Assembly: GCA_019118445.1 (NCBI GenBank) | Contig: DWYY01000158.1 | Coordinates: 1 to 55,577, forward strand | DNA length: 55,577 bases | Origin: Candidatus Eisenbergiella merdipullorum | Lineage (GTDB): Bacteria > Bacillota > Clostridia > Lachnospirales > Lachnospiraceae | Direction: 5' to 3' | Part shown: in pieces, positions 1 through 8,427 of the stretch | Position numbering within the stretch: the stretch's first letter is position 1 | Layout of the letters: the number at the start of each line of letters is the position of its first letter | Position numbers and translations under genes: made by a program | The notes under the pieces: model-generated | Database searches by the model: none | Told to the model about the DNA's origin: nothing | What the model saw: only the letters and a program-made list of their open reading frames with translations

Positions 1-58
1 GCCTCTGCTCTATTCCGGCAGTCCCGTTCCTCTGTCATGCTCCGGCAGCAGCGCTGGA

Positions 59-2074
59 TCAGCAGATTTCCGCTCCTGCAGGCATTTCTTTTTCCGGAAC
101 CACGAGTGCCAGGTTGCCGTCCGCATCCTCCGCGCACAGCAGCATGCCCTCAGATACAACGCCTGCAAGTGTGGCGGGCTTTAGGTTCACGAGCACCATT
201 ACCTTCTTTCCCACCATCTCCTGCGCGGTATAGTGCGCTTTGATGCCGGAAACGATCTGTTTCACCTGGCTGCCGATCTTCACCTGGGAGCAGAGCAGCT
301 TTTTGGACTTCTTCACCTCTTCGCAGGCGATGATCTCGCCCACCTGGAACTGCAGCTTTGCGAAATCATCGTAAGTGATCTCCGGCTTCGCTTCGATGTC
401 GATCCCGGCTTCCGCATCACTTTGTGAAGCATCACTTTGTGAAGCATCACTTTGTGATGCGCTATTCTGTGCTTCTGCGGCAGCCTTTCTTTCCGCGAAC
501 ATGGCCTCCGCCTTTTCCACGACCTCCTTCACGTCAAGCCGTGCGAACAGGATCTGCGGCTTTTCCGTCACCTTTGTCCCATTCACATAATGGCCGAACG
601 TGCCGCACTCTTCAAAGGAAGGAAGGACGGCATTCAGTTGTCCGGCGATATTCGCGGCAGTGCCCGGCATATAGGGCTCCAGCAGGGAAGCGCCGATGGT
701 GATGGATTCCACCAGGTTGTACAGGACGGTGGACAGACGGTCCTTCTTCGCCTCATCCTTTGCCAGCACCCAGGGCTCCGTCTCGTCAATATACTTGTTG
801 CAGCGTTTGAAAAGGGCAAAAATTTCTGTGATGGCATCCGCGACGCGCAGATCCTCCATTTTGGCGGCCACCTTCGCATAGGTTCCGGTCACCACAGCCT
901 TCAGGTCCTCATCCACAGCTTCCGCCGCGCCTTTGTCGCAGATAACGCCGCCGAAATACTTATTGCTCATGGAAATGGTGCGGTTCACCAGATTCCCAAG
1001 GGTGTTGGCGAGGTCGGAATTGATCCGGTCCGTCATGAGCTCCCAGCTTATCACGCCGTCGTTTTCAAAGGGCATCTCATGCAGCACAAAATAACGCACC
1101 GCGTCCACGCCGAAGAAATCCACCAGATCGTCCGCGTACATCACGTTTCCTTTGGATTTGCTCATCTTGCCGTCGCCCTGCAGCAGCCAGGGATGGCCGA
1201 AGATCTTTTTCGGCAGCGGCTCGCCCAGCGCCATCAGGAAGATGGGCCAGTAGATCGTATGGAAGCGGATGATATCCTTGCCGATCAGATGCAGGTCGGC
1301 AGGCCACAGCTTTTCGTACTGCTCACTGCTGTTTCCGTCCGCATCATAGCCGATTCCGGTGATATAATTGGTCAGGGCGTCCAGCCACACATAGACCACG
1401 TGCTTCTCGTCAAAATCCACCGGGATCCCCCACTTGAAGGAAGTTCTGGACACACACAGGTCCTGCAGGCCGGGCAGCAGGAAGTTGTTCATCATCTCGT
1501 TCTTGCGGGACACGGGCTGGATGAACTCCGGATGTTCATTGATATGCCTGATCAGCCTGTCCGCATACTTACTCATTCTGAAAAAATAGGCTTCTTCCTT
1601 CGCAGGCTTTACCTCCCGCCCGCAGTCCGGACATTTTCCGTCCACCAGCTGGGACTGGGTCCAGAAGGATTCGCATGGCGTACAGTAAAGTCCTTCATAA
1701 TAGCCTTTGTATATATCTCCCTGATCGTAAAGCCGCCTGAAGATCTTCTGCACCTGCTTCACATGATCCGGGTCCGTGGTGCGGATGAACTTATCATAAG
1801 AGGTCCCCATCAGATCCCACAGGCGCTTCACCTCGCCCGCCACCTTGTCCACATATTCCTGGGGGGATACGCCAGCCTCTTCGGCCTTCAGCTCGATCTT
1901 CTGTCCGTGCTCGTCCGTTCCGGTCTGGAAAAACACGTCGTAGCCGTCTTTTCTCTTGAACCTGGCGATGCTGTCCGCCAGCACGGCTTCATAGGTGTTG
2001 CCGATATGGGGCTTGCCCGAGGTATAGGCAATGGCCGTGGTGATATAATATTTTCCTTTCATCTTTTCGCTCAT
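59..2074 (-). CDS. metG: Methionyl-tRNA synthetase
   Basis: Charges tRNA-Met with methionine in the cytoplasm (class I synthetase, 671 aa). The class I HIGH motif appears as HIGN at residues 23-26, the zinc knuckle as CTPC/CPDC at Cys131, 134, 148 and 151, and the second signature as KMSKS at 303-307. The C-terminal ~110 residues are the EMAP/Trbp111-like OB-fold tRNA-binding domain found in dimeric MetG. An upstream in-frame ATG at 2107 was rejected: AAGGAG precedes the ATG at 2074 with good spacing, and 2107 lies just behind the leader terminator. A Ser/Asp-rich linker made by a 15-bp tandem repeat joins the domains. Expression is controlled by the T-box leader upstream. No clear terminator is seen in the 58 bases after the stop. 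Confidence 0.97.
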   Translation of the reverse strand: MSEKMKGKYYITTAIAYTSGKPHIGNTYEAVLADSIARFKRKDGYDVFFQTGTDEHGQKIELKAEEAGVSPQEYVDKVAGEVKRLWDLMGTSYDKFIRTTDPDHVKQVQKIFRRLYDQGDIYKGYYEGLYCTPCESFWTQSQLVDGKCPDCGREVKPAKEEAYFFRMSKYADRLIRHINEHPEFIQPVSRKNEMMNNFLLPGLQDLCVSRTSFKWGIPVDFDEKHVVYVWLDALTNYITGIGYDADGNSSEQYEKLWPADLHLIGKDIIRFHTIYWPIFLMALGEPLPKKIFGHPWLLQGDGKMSKSKGNVMYADDLVDFFGVDAVRYFVLHEMPFENDGVISWELMTDRINSDLANTLGNLVNRTISMSNKYFGGVICDKGAAEAVDEDLKAVVTGTYAKVAAKMEDLRVADAITEIFALFKRCNKYIDETEPWVLAKDEAKKDRLSTVLYNLVESITIGASLLEPYMPGTAANIAGQLNAVLPSFEECGTFGHYVNGTKVTEKPQILFARLDVKEVVEKAEAMFAERKAAAEAQNSASQSDASQSDASQSDAEAGIDIEAKPEITYDDFAKLQFQVGEIIACEEVKKSKKLLCSQVKIGSQVKQIVSGIKAHYTAQEMVGKKVMVLVNLKPATLAGVVSEGMLLCAEDADGNLALVVPEKEMPAGAEIC
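414..458. repeat. 15-bp tandem repeat inside metG
   Basis: Three consecutive copies of GCATCACTTTGTGA(A/T) encode the repeated pentapeptide ASQSD in the linker between the MetG body and its C-terminal tRNA-binding domain. The unit is a multiple of three, so copy-number change would alter linker length without breaking the frame. Confidence 0.9.
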
Positions 2075-2118
2075 GTTCTTTTCGCTCCTTTCTTCTTTCC
2101 CGCCCATAAAATAACGAA

Positions 2119-2165
2119 GCCCGCCTTCTCAATTTTAAGCTTTCGTTAAAATCAAGAAGACGGGC
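2119..2165 (-). terminator. T-box terminator hairpin
   Basis: GCCCG-CTTCT and AGAAG-CGGGC arms form a long stem whose AT-rich inner part (TTTTAA/TTAAAA) also pairs. It is followed on the minus strand by a T-rich tail (TTCGTTATTTTA). The hairpin overlaps the antiterminator side of the T-box, as expected for transcription attenuation. Confidence 0.85.
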
Positions 2166-2416
2166 GTCATTCCCGTGGTACCACTTCTCTTCACCGCAGC
2201 CTCGCGGATACGGCCTCATCAGGTACTGTAAGCACAATACCCTGCCGCTGTAACAGGCGGCACCTGTCGCAGCCTTACCGCATAAAGCGGCTCGGTGCGC
2301 TGCTCCGTAAGCCATGTTCCACCGTTTTCCGTCAGGCCTTCTCAGCCGGTGCTGCCACCATCCGGCCCTCTCTGTAGGACTTCCCGCGATGTACTCTCTT
2401 CTTCAACGCTTTTTGT
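2119..2416 (-). promoter_or_regulatory. T-box leader of metG (Met specifier)
   Basis: A roughly 300-nt leader runs from the metG promoter to a terminator hairpin. Its 3' part carries the T-box core TGGTACCAC (about 2175-2183), whose TGGT pairs with the ACCA end of uncharged tRNA in this family. The Stem I region begins with an AGTA element (2392-2395). An ATG at 2315-2313, in the expected specifier-loop area after GGAAC, fits tRNA-Met and the downstream gene. Uncharged tRNA-Met would favour the antiterminator and allow metG transcription. The specifier assignment is by eye and not from a folded structure. Confidence 0.9.
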
Positions 2417-2422
2417 CTTTAC

Positions 2423-2451
2423 AGATTAACACACTGGCGGGAGATTGTCAA
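2423..2451 (-). promoter_or_regulatory. metG promoter
   Basis: A perfect -35 TTGACA (2451-2446) is separated by exactly 17 bp from -10 TAATCT (2428-2423). It is a housekeeping sigma-A type promoter, and its start would fall near 2416, just ahead of the T-box Stem I. Confidence 0.85.
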
Positions 2452-2488
2452 ACCAGGATTTGATAGCAACTATACGGTTATGAAACAG

Positions 2489-2517
2489 TTGACCGAAAAG
2501 GGATGCAATGGTATGCT
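2489..2517 (+). promoter_or_regulatory. Promoter of the AraC-type regulator
   Basis: TTGACC (2489-2494), 17 bp, TATGCT (2512-2517) is the best sigma-A match upstream of the regulator. It diverges from the metG promoter about 40 bp away, so the two promoters occupy one short intergenic region. Confidence 0.55.
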
Positions 2518-2560
2518 CAGGATGCGATAAGCCGAAAATATAGATAAGAAGGGGTGGAAA

Positions 2561-3367
2561 ATGCCAATTTACTTCAGCAGCACATTGTGCCGTGAACCAT
2601 TTCAGTTTGATTCCCTTGGGATACACTGGGAGCAGGAGCCAATTCACAGGCCGAAAGGCTTTCCGCTTTATCATTATCTTCAGACGGATAGGGGCATCGG
2701 CTCCATCACCGTTGGGAATGACACTTATCTTCTGGAAGAGGATCAGGGAATCCTTCTTGCCCCGGGCGTACCGCATGAATACCACGGGGAAGGGAACAGA
2801 TGGCTTACCTTCTTCGCCACCTTCAGCGGTCTGCTGCAGGAGGGCATTCCTCTGCTTTTTCAGAATGCGCCGGTCATTCTGGCGGAAAAGGAAAAAGGGC
2901 GGATGATCCGGCACATCATTCAGAGGGCAGCGGACAGTTTTGAGAGTACGCCGTTTGACCTGGATCAGAGATCCATATACAGCTATCAGCTGCTTCTGCT
3001 TCTGGCAGACTGCAGGAAACAATTGAAATCCGGGAGCGCTGCCGTGGAAAAGTACGTGCGTCCGGTCCTGAAGATCATACAGGACAGATACATGGAAACC
3101 CTGACGTTAGAAGAGCTCAGCGGCAGAGTTTATATTTCCTCCCAGTATCTGTCCCGGCTTTTTACCGAATACACCGGGTGTTCCGTTTACGAATACCTGA
3201 CCAGCTACCGCATGATACGGGCAAAGGAGCTCCTGCTCCGCCGCCCGGATCTAAGCATCCAGGTCATTGCCAATGACGTGGGATATTCCGATGCCAGCCA
3301 TTTCATCCTGATGTTCCGGAAAGCGACGGGAATGACGCCGGGAACATTCCGGAAGATGCATCTGTAG
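2561..3367 (+). CDS. AraC-family transcriptional regulator
   Basis: This 268-aa protein has the usual AraC sugar-regulator layout. An N-terminal cupin-like sensor domain (about residues 20-100, with the conserved LLAPGVPHEY turn) is followed by a C-terminal double helix-turn-helix (about 165-268). The first HTH contains LTLEELSGRVYISSQYLSRLF and the second IQVIANDVGYSDASHFILMFRK, ending in the family signature GMTPGTFRK. The SD AAGGGGTGG precedes the ATG. It stands at the distal end of the mannosidase run and is convergent with the UroD-like gene, so it may control that run, but no matching operator was found near its own promoter. The inducer is not predictable from sequence. Confidence 0.9.
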   Translation: MPIYFSSTLCREPFQFDSLGIHWEQEPIHRPKGFPLYHYLQTDRGIGSITVGNDTYLLEEDQGILLAPGVPHEYHGEGNRWLTFFATFSGLLQEGIPLLFQNAPVILAEKEKGRMIRHIIQRAADSFESTPFDLDQRSIYSYQLLLLLADCRKQLKSGSAAVEKYVRPVLKIIQDRYMETLTLEELSGRVYISSQYLSRLFTEYTGCSVYEYLTSYRMIRAKELLLRRPDLSIQVIANDVGYSDASHFILMFRKATGMTPGTFRKMHL

Positions 3368-3419
3368 GGCAGGCAGCAGCCTGGAGCGGTCTGAAAGGCG
3401 ATCCGGCTGAAGTCACAGT

Positions 3420-4409
3420 TCAGGCGTTCAGCGCCAGCAGTTCATCATAACGGTCATAGTTTCCATATTGTCTCCACAGGTCGTTCATCATTTCATAGCG
3501 GCTCAATGGCAGCCCTGTATAAGCACAGTTGGACGTGGAAAACACATATCCTCTTCCTGCAGCCATTCCCTCCCTGAGTGAACGCAATACATCCGCGCGG
3601 CATTCCTCCTCTGTTCCGGTCTGCAGCAGTCCGCAATTCACATTTCCGATCAGAGCGATGTCATTTCCTATGATCTTGCGCACCTCCGGAATTGAAACGC
3701 CTCCCTGTGGATCCAGGGAATGAAAGGCGTCCGGCTTGCAGTCTGCCATCTGCTTCAGGATCGGCATGATATTTCCGTCGGTATGCTTGATCGTATAATA
3801 TCCCATTTTCCGATATTCCGCGATGGTTTCCTTCAGGAACGGGACCACCAGCTCATCAAATGCCTCCGGGCTGTAAAAGGGATTGGTATTAAAGCAGTAG
3901 TCCGCACAGAGGGCGAACCCATCCAGAAGATGGCCTCGCTCGTCGATGATCCTGGCCTGTTCCAGCGATCTTTCCATCCTCCGTTTTGTTTCATCATTTA
4001 ATTTTTCCGGTTCTTCAAACATCTGAATGGAAAATTCCATCATGGTATCTCCATCCGGAATGGACCAGGTCGGATCACCGTGCTTCATGATGAAAAATTC
4101 ATCTCCGCTCTTTTCCCGGATCAGTTCCAGAAGCCAGATCGTGCTTTCAATGTCAGCCGGATTCGGATGGATAAAGATCGCGCTGTGACCATATTTTCTT
4201 GCCGTGTCAATATACAACTGAGCCATTTCGTTCATATGCAGATTGCGTTCGTTCTGGCTCATCTGGTTCCACTGTTCATAAAACCGATGGGAAGGGTGAA
4301 CCTTTCCAAAAGCCTCCATCGTCAGGAAGAATACCAGTTCAAAGGTAGGCACCTGACCGCCGATCGGTTCACATTTCAGGGTTTTGATAAATCTCTCTCT
4401 GTGTGTCAT
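3420..4409 (-). CDS. UroD/MtaA-superfamily protein
   Basis: This 329-aa protein belongs to the uroporphyrinogen decarboxylase superfamily, in the branch that includes corrinoid-dependent methyltransferases (MtaA/CmuA type) rather than heme-pathway HemE. Candidate metal ligands are visible: His in KHTDGN, Cys in GNVNCG and Cys in TSNCAYTG, the His-Cys-Cys pattern of zinc-dependent methyl transfer members. The start at 4409 is chosen because GGAGGAGAG sits 2-10 bases upstream of it; an ATG at 4445 lacks an SD and would overlap the preceding gene. It is the last gene of the mannosidase run. No corrinoid protein or partner methyltransferase lies nearby, so its substrate is unknown; a demethylation role on glycans is only speculation. 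Confidence 0.8.
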   Translation of the reverse strand: MTHRERFIKTLKCEPIGGQVPTFELVFFLTMEAFGKVHPSHRFYEQWNQMSQNERNLHMNEMAQLYIDTARKYGHSAIFIHPNPADIESTIWLLELIREKSGDEFFIMKHGDPTWSIPDGDTMMEFSIQMFEEPEKLNDETKRRMERSLEQARIIDERGHLLDGFALCADYCFNTNPFYSPEAFDELVVPFLKETIAEYRKMGYYTIKHTDGNIMPILKQMADCKPDAFHSLDPQGGVSIPEVRKIIGNDIALIGNVNCGLLQTGTEEECRADVLRSLREGMAAGRGYVFSTSNCAYTGLPLSRYEMMNDLWRQYGNYDRYDELLALNA

Positions 4410-4441
4410 TTTCTCTCCTCCTGCTGCAATGTATTTATGGT

Positions 4442-7003
4442 TCATATCCCTGTTTTTGAAATAACAGCTTCCTCCACATTAAATGCCCCTATCCGAACGG
4501 AAATGAGCTTAGGATCTTCACAATACAAACGTATCTTTGTTCTCTCTCCCGGAAGCAGATACAGATAATTATCAGAAAAATACAGATAGCCGCTTTCCCT
4601 GGTCTCTCCTTCTCCCGCATGCGCATCTTCCAGCTTCAGCCCTGCCGCCGTCTGACCCCCCATATTGCGAAGCTCCAGGATCCATCCCTCAAAAGACGGG
4701 ACGATCTGCGCTTTGACTTCAGTCTTTGGCAGACAGGTAAGCGGTGCCAGCGTAGTTTTAGTAAAGCAGTACCGGTTCGCCGCCATCGTTTCTCCGGATT
4801 CATCACATGCGTCCAGAAGCAGATAAAATATTTCGCTTGAGATCTCTTTGGAAGGACAGCGGAGCTTCCCTGCGCAGACGGCTTTTTCCGCCTCCTGCTT
4901 CTTCCAGCCGCAGCTCAGCTCCTCCTGTGCATAGAGGCATCCATCTTGTCCTACAAGCCTGACAAGGATCCGGGCCGGTCTGCGGCCCTCTTCTGTGGAC
5001 TGCCAGAAAATATGTGTTTCAAAAACCTCCTTATCCTTCCATGTCTGCGAAGCGAATTCCGCCGTTACCACATCCTGCGCATAAGCTTTTTTGATTCCAT
5101 AATAAGCGGGTTTGGGCTCTGCATAATAATCTACGCTACAGGTACATGTATTGTTCGGATAGGGTTCATTGAACTGCCAGGGGAATGTACCACTACAGGA
5201 AAGAGCTCTTCTCCGGTTGGCCTCCACCGCATATTTCAGTCCTTCATATTGAAGGAACTGGCTTGCCCGCACCACTGTTCCGATATCTGAAAGCACACCG
5301 CCAAAGCATTCCTGAAGCAGCGGGTAATTATTCCACCAGGATCCTCTGTGAAAATAGTATTCATTCTCTCTGGACGGAGGCCACAGATGCTCCTTTTTCA
5401 TGTTTTTCAACAGGGCGTATTCGTTTGTCATTCCTTCCACGCCAAACTCGCTGGAAAGCAGAGAGGTGCCCGCATTATACAGTGTATACTGTGCCGTCAT
5501 GCCCTGATGCTCCCAGGGGCCATGTACATCGTGCAGGCCAAGTGGATCCTCTCTGATATTTTCCAATGTATTATTGAACATCCTTCCTGTAGGAGAGGAT
5601 TCCAGGAAATATCTGGAAGGGTCAAGATTTTTCACCTGTCCTGCCAAAATGCTGATCACCGGCACCTCCATGGAGATCATGCGGTTTCCCGGACCGGATA
5701 ATTCATTGCCGCCGCCCCATATGGCAAGCGCAGGATGGTGCTTCTTTTCCGGTATGATCCATTCCGCCTCTCTGCGCATCAGTTCCAGGAATTCCGGGTC
5801 CTGGGAAGGTTCATTTTCAATCCCTGAGCTGGACTGGATAAATTCCTGCCAGATCAGAATACCGTTTTCATCACAGAAATCGTAAAATTCCTCCCTCTCG
5901 ATCAGACCGCCTCCCCAGACACGCAGACAGTTGACATGCGCCTGTTTTGCCAAAAGGAGGAGACGGCGCAGCTTTTCCGGCCGTTTTCGTCCGTACATAA
6001 CATCAATGGGCACCCAGTTATATCCCTTGAGATAAATTTTTCTTCCATTGATACAGGCTGTATATGGTCTGGCCGTTGTATCTTCCGTCTCATTCGGCAC
6101 AAATTTCAGATCCCGGATACCGAAAGAAATGTATCTCTCATCTGTATCCTCCTCTTTCCCCTCTGTCACACCGGCAGTCAGATGAAGGAAATATATCGGC
6201 TGTTCTCCATATCCGTTCGGCCACCACAGCTCAGGGTCTTTCACCGTTAAACGGAAAGCCGCTTTATCGCCGAAAACGGGGACTTCCTGCCAGGAGACAG
6301 CCACCCCATTCCGCAGGATCTCCGCTCTGACCCGCTGCGTTCCCTCCGCCACGACCGTTCCTTCTACAGAAGCCGTTGTAAGGCTTCCATTCAGGCTGAC
6401 TTCAAAATCCGGGCTGGACAAACGAACCTTACCCGTAATTTCCAGCCACACGTCCTTCCAGATCCCCATGTGGATCATCCGCGGGCAAAAATCCCACCAA
6501 TAGGTCATCCGGCTTTTATGCGTCTTCACATAACGCGTTTTGCTCACCTGACACTGTTCATCCGGCGCTTTATTCAATACGACTGCCAGCAGGTTCCTCT
6601 TTCCGGTTTCCAGCAGACCTGTCACGTCAAAAACGGCAGGCGTATACATGCTGTGATGCTCTCCGATTAGCCGATCGTTCAGAAAAATAAGCGCATCATA
6701 ATCCACCCCATCCAGATGGAGATACACGCGCTTTCCCTCCAAGTTTTCAGAAATTGGAAATTCCTTCCGATAGATCCAGGTACGTTCCGGGATCCATTCC
6801 GCCAAAAGGCTGTTTTTCTCAAAATAAGGATCGGGGATCTCTCCGCAGCGGTACATATCATCCGTAACGCTTCCCGGTACAGATGCCGGTTTCCACCAGC
6901 GGATATCCCTGGTTTCCCTTTTTTCCCCATCTCTCCAGATCCAGTCTTCTCCCACATAATGCTTGCAGGCCCAATCATTTCCATTTAAACTGATTTTTTT
7001 CAA
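4442..7003 (-). CDS. GH2 beta-mannosidase (TTG start)
   Basis: This 853-aa protein is predicted to remove terminal beta-linked mannose from the non-reducing end of oligosaccharides in the cytoplasm. It opens with the GH2 beta-mannosidase signature (LNGNDW, then VPGSV and a DPYFEKNSL-type segment). The jelly-roll and immunoglobulin-like domains are followed by the (beta/alpha)8 domain. The acid/base Glu is in WGGGNELSG and the nucleophile Glu in SSEFGVEGM. The start is TTG at 7003, not ATG: AAGAGGGA lies 7 bases upstream and the protein begins in alignment with the family. No signal peptide is present. It follows the MATE gene by 25 bp and is a paralogue of the GH2 at 29253-31934. Confidence 0.92.
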   Translation of the reverse strand: MKKISLNGNDWACKHYVGEDWIWRDGEKRETRDIRWWKPASVPGSVTDDMYRCGEIPDPYFEKNSLLAEWIPERTWIYRKEFPISENLEGKRVYLHLDGVDYDALIFLNDRLIGEHHSMYTPAVFDVTGLLETGKRNLLAVVLNKAPDEQCQVSKTRYVKTHKSRMTYWWDFCPRMIHMGIWKDVWLEITGKVRLSSPDFEVSLNGSLTTASVEGTVVAEGTQRVRAEILRNGVAVSWQEVPVFGDKAAFRLTVKDPELWWPNGYGEQPIYFLHLTAGVTEGKEEDTDERYISFGIRDLKFVPNETEDTTARPYTACINGRKIYLKGYNWVPIDVMYGRKRPEKLRRLLLLAKQAHVNCLRVWGGGLIEREEFYDFCDENGILIWQEFIQSSSGIENEPSQDPEFLELMRREAEWIIPEKKHHPALAIWGGGNELSGPGNRMISMEVPVISILAGQVKNLDPSRYFLESSPTGRMFNNTLENIREDPLGLHDVHGPWEHQGMTAQYTLYNAGTSLLSSEFGVEGMTNEYALLKNMKKEHLWPPSRENEYYFHRGSWWNNYPLLQECFGGVLSDIGTVVRASQFLQYEGLKYAVEANRRRALSCSGTFPWQFNEPYPNNTCTCSVDYYAEPKPAYYGIKKAYAQDVVTAEFASQTWKDKEVFETHIFWQSTEEGRRPARILVRLVGQDGCLYAQEELSCGWKKQEAEKAVCAGKLRCPSKEISSEIFYLLLDACDESGETMAANRYCFTKTTLAPLTCLPKTEVKAQIVPSFEGWILELRNMGGQTAAGLKLEDAHAGEGETRESGYLYFSDNYLYLLPGERTKIRLYCEDPKLISVRIGAFNVEEAVISKTGI

Positions 7004-7028
7004 TTTTTGATCCCTCTTTTTTGTCTCT

Positions 7029-8378
7029 CTAACCTTTCGGCTCCCTCATCCATTTCCCGCTGGAAATCCTCCATACATAGCAGAACGACCGAACGACCCA
7101 GTCCACTCCCATCGCCGCCCAGATCCCCATCAAGCCCATATGAAATCCCAGCACAAACAGGTAACTGAAGCCGATACGGAAAATCCACATGCATCCCAGC
7201 GAGATCACCATGGTATAGGTTGCGTCCATTGCGGCTCTGAGCGCATTAGGCAGAGCAAAGCCGGACGGATAAAAAAGCATGGCGCAGACAGAATGAAAAA
7301 TGATCACCTGTGCTGCCAGCACGCGCGTTGCCTCCGTTACCTGATACATCCCCGCGATCTGCCCCGACAGCAGGATGATCCCCACGTTCAGAATAGCCAT
7401 AAACAGATAGGCATACCCCATCAGCTTCTTTACATAGTATTTTGCCTGGCTGACTGCAGATGCCCCCAGCGCCTGTCCGACAACTGTGATCATGGCGATG
7501 CCGATTGCCGAGGAAGGAATCACCGCAACTCCGGCTACCGTTCCGACAATGGCGTTTGCCGCGATCGCTGTGGTTCCAAGTCCGGCCACCAGACTCTGTA
7601 CCAGGATTTTCCCCACCTGAAAAATGCAGTTATCCATCCCGGTGGGGATTCCTACTTTGAAGATGTCTCTTAATATGTTCCAGTCCAGGCGCAGGCGGAT
7701 CCTTCTGCTGTAATGCAGCGGATGCCTGTCGCTGCGGAGAATGCAGAACATGACGCAGGCTCCAAGGATCCGGGAGACCAGGGTGGAAAATGCTGCGCCA
7801 AAGACACCCAGACCGAAACCGAATATCAAAATGGCGTTTCCGATGATATTGACAATATTCATCATCAGGGAGATCCACATGGTGATTTTGGAATTTCCCA
7901 TAGCCCTGCTCAGGCCTGCACTCGCATTATAAATACCGAGGAATGGAAAGGACAACGCGGTAAGATAAAAATAGGTTACCGCGTTCTCCATCACATCCGC
8001 TTCCACCTTTCCAAAAATCAGGGAAAGGATCTGGCGGTTCAAGGCAATTGAAAACATCGCGATCACCAGCGCTATCCCGGTTACGCACAACAGAAGCTGA
8101 TCCGCTGTCCTTCCAGCCTCCTCCTGTCTTTTCTCTCCCAGACGGCGCGCTGCCATTACCGCCCCGCCCGTCGCAAGAGAATTGAAGGTGTTGATAAGCA
8201 GGATATTAATGGAATCTACCAACGAGATCCCGGATACTGCGGCTTCCCCGGCGCTGGAAACCATAACAGAATCAGCCATTCCCACAGTCAGCCCCAACAC
8301 CTGTTCCAGTACCAGAGGGATGATCAGGGCACGCAGCTGCCGGCCTGTAAAGGAAAAGACTGTCTTGTCCTCTTCCAT
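7029..8378 (-). CDS. MATE-family efflux transporter
   Basis: This 449-aa integral membrane protein has about twelve hydrophobic segments arranged as two six-helix halves. It carries the MATE-type N-terminal pattern (IPLVLEQVLGLTVGMADSVMV) and a matching pattern near residue 240. Family members exchange Na+ or H+ for drugs or metabolites. The start at 8378 is preferred over 8420, because GGGGAGA lies upstream and the protein then begins like its relatives. It is embedded between GH3 and GH2 glycosidase genes, 25-50 bp from each, so it is probably co-transcribed with them. Whether it exports a toxic aglycone, a sugar product or something unrelated cannot be told. Confidence 0.9.
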   Translation of the reverse strand: MEEDKTVFSFTGRQLRALIIPLVLEQVLGLTVGMADSVMVSSAGEAAVSGISLVDSINILLINTFNSLATGGAVMAARRLGEKRQEEAGRTADQLLLCVTGIALVIAMFSIALNRQILSLIFGKVEADVMENAVTYFYLTALSFPFLGIYNASAGLSRAMGNSKITMWISLMMNIVNIIGNAILIFGFGLGVFGAAFSTLVSRILGACVMFCILRSDRHPLHYSRRIRLRLDWNILRDIFKVGIPTGMDNCIFQVGKILVQSLVAGLGTTAIAANAIVGTVAGVAVIPSSAIGIAMITVVGQALGASAVSQAKYYVKKLMGYAYLFMAILNVGIILLSGQIAGMYQVTEATRVLAAQVIIFHSVCAMLFYPSGFALPNALRAAMDATYTMVISLGCMWIFRIGFSYLFVLGFHMGLMGIWAAMGVDWVVRSFCYVWRISSGKWMREPKG

Positions 8379-8427
8379 AATGTCTGTTTCTCCCCTATAC
8401 CCGGATAAAGCTCCGGACAATTTCTTT

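Noticed and set aside
1-38. ATG at 38 on the minus strand starting an open frame to the left edge
   Set aside because: Only 12 codons are visible, the putative SD is too close to the ATG, and the peptide matches no family I know. A real gene after metG may still begin here.
590-2149. 519-codon open frame on the plus strand opposite metG
   Set aside because: It is fully antisense to a clear MetG, has no recognisable domain and exists because of third-position GC bias.
3368-3419. Bidirectional terminator between the convergent AraC and UroD-like genes
   Set aside because: Only weak, mismatched stems without a T-tract can be drawn.
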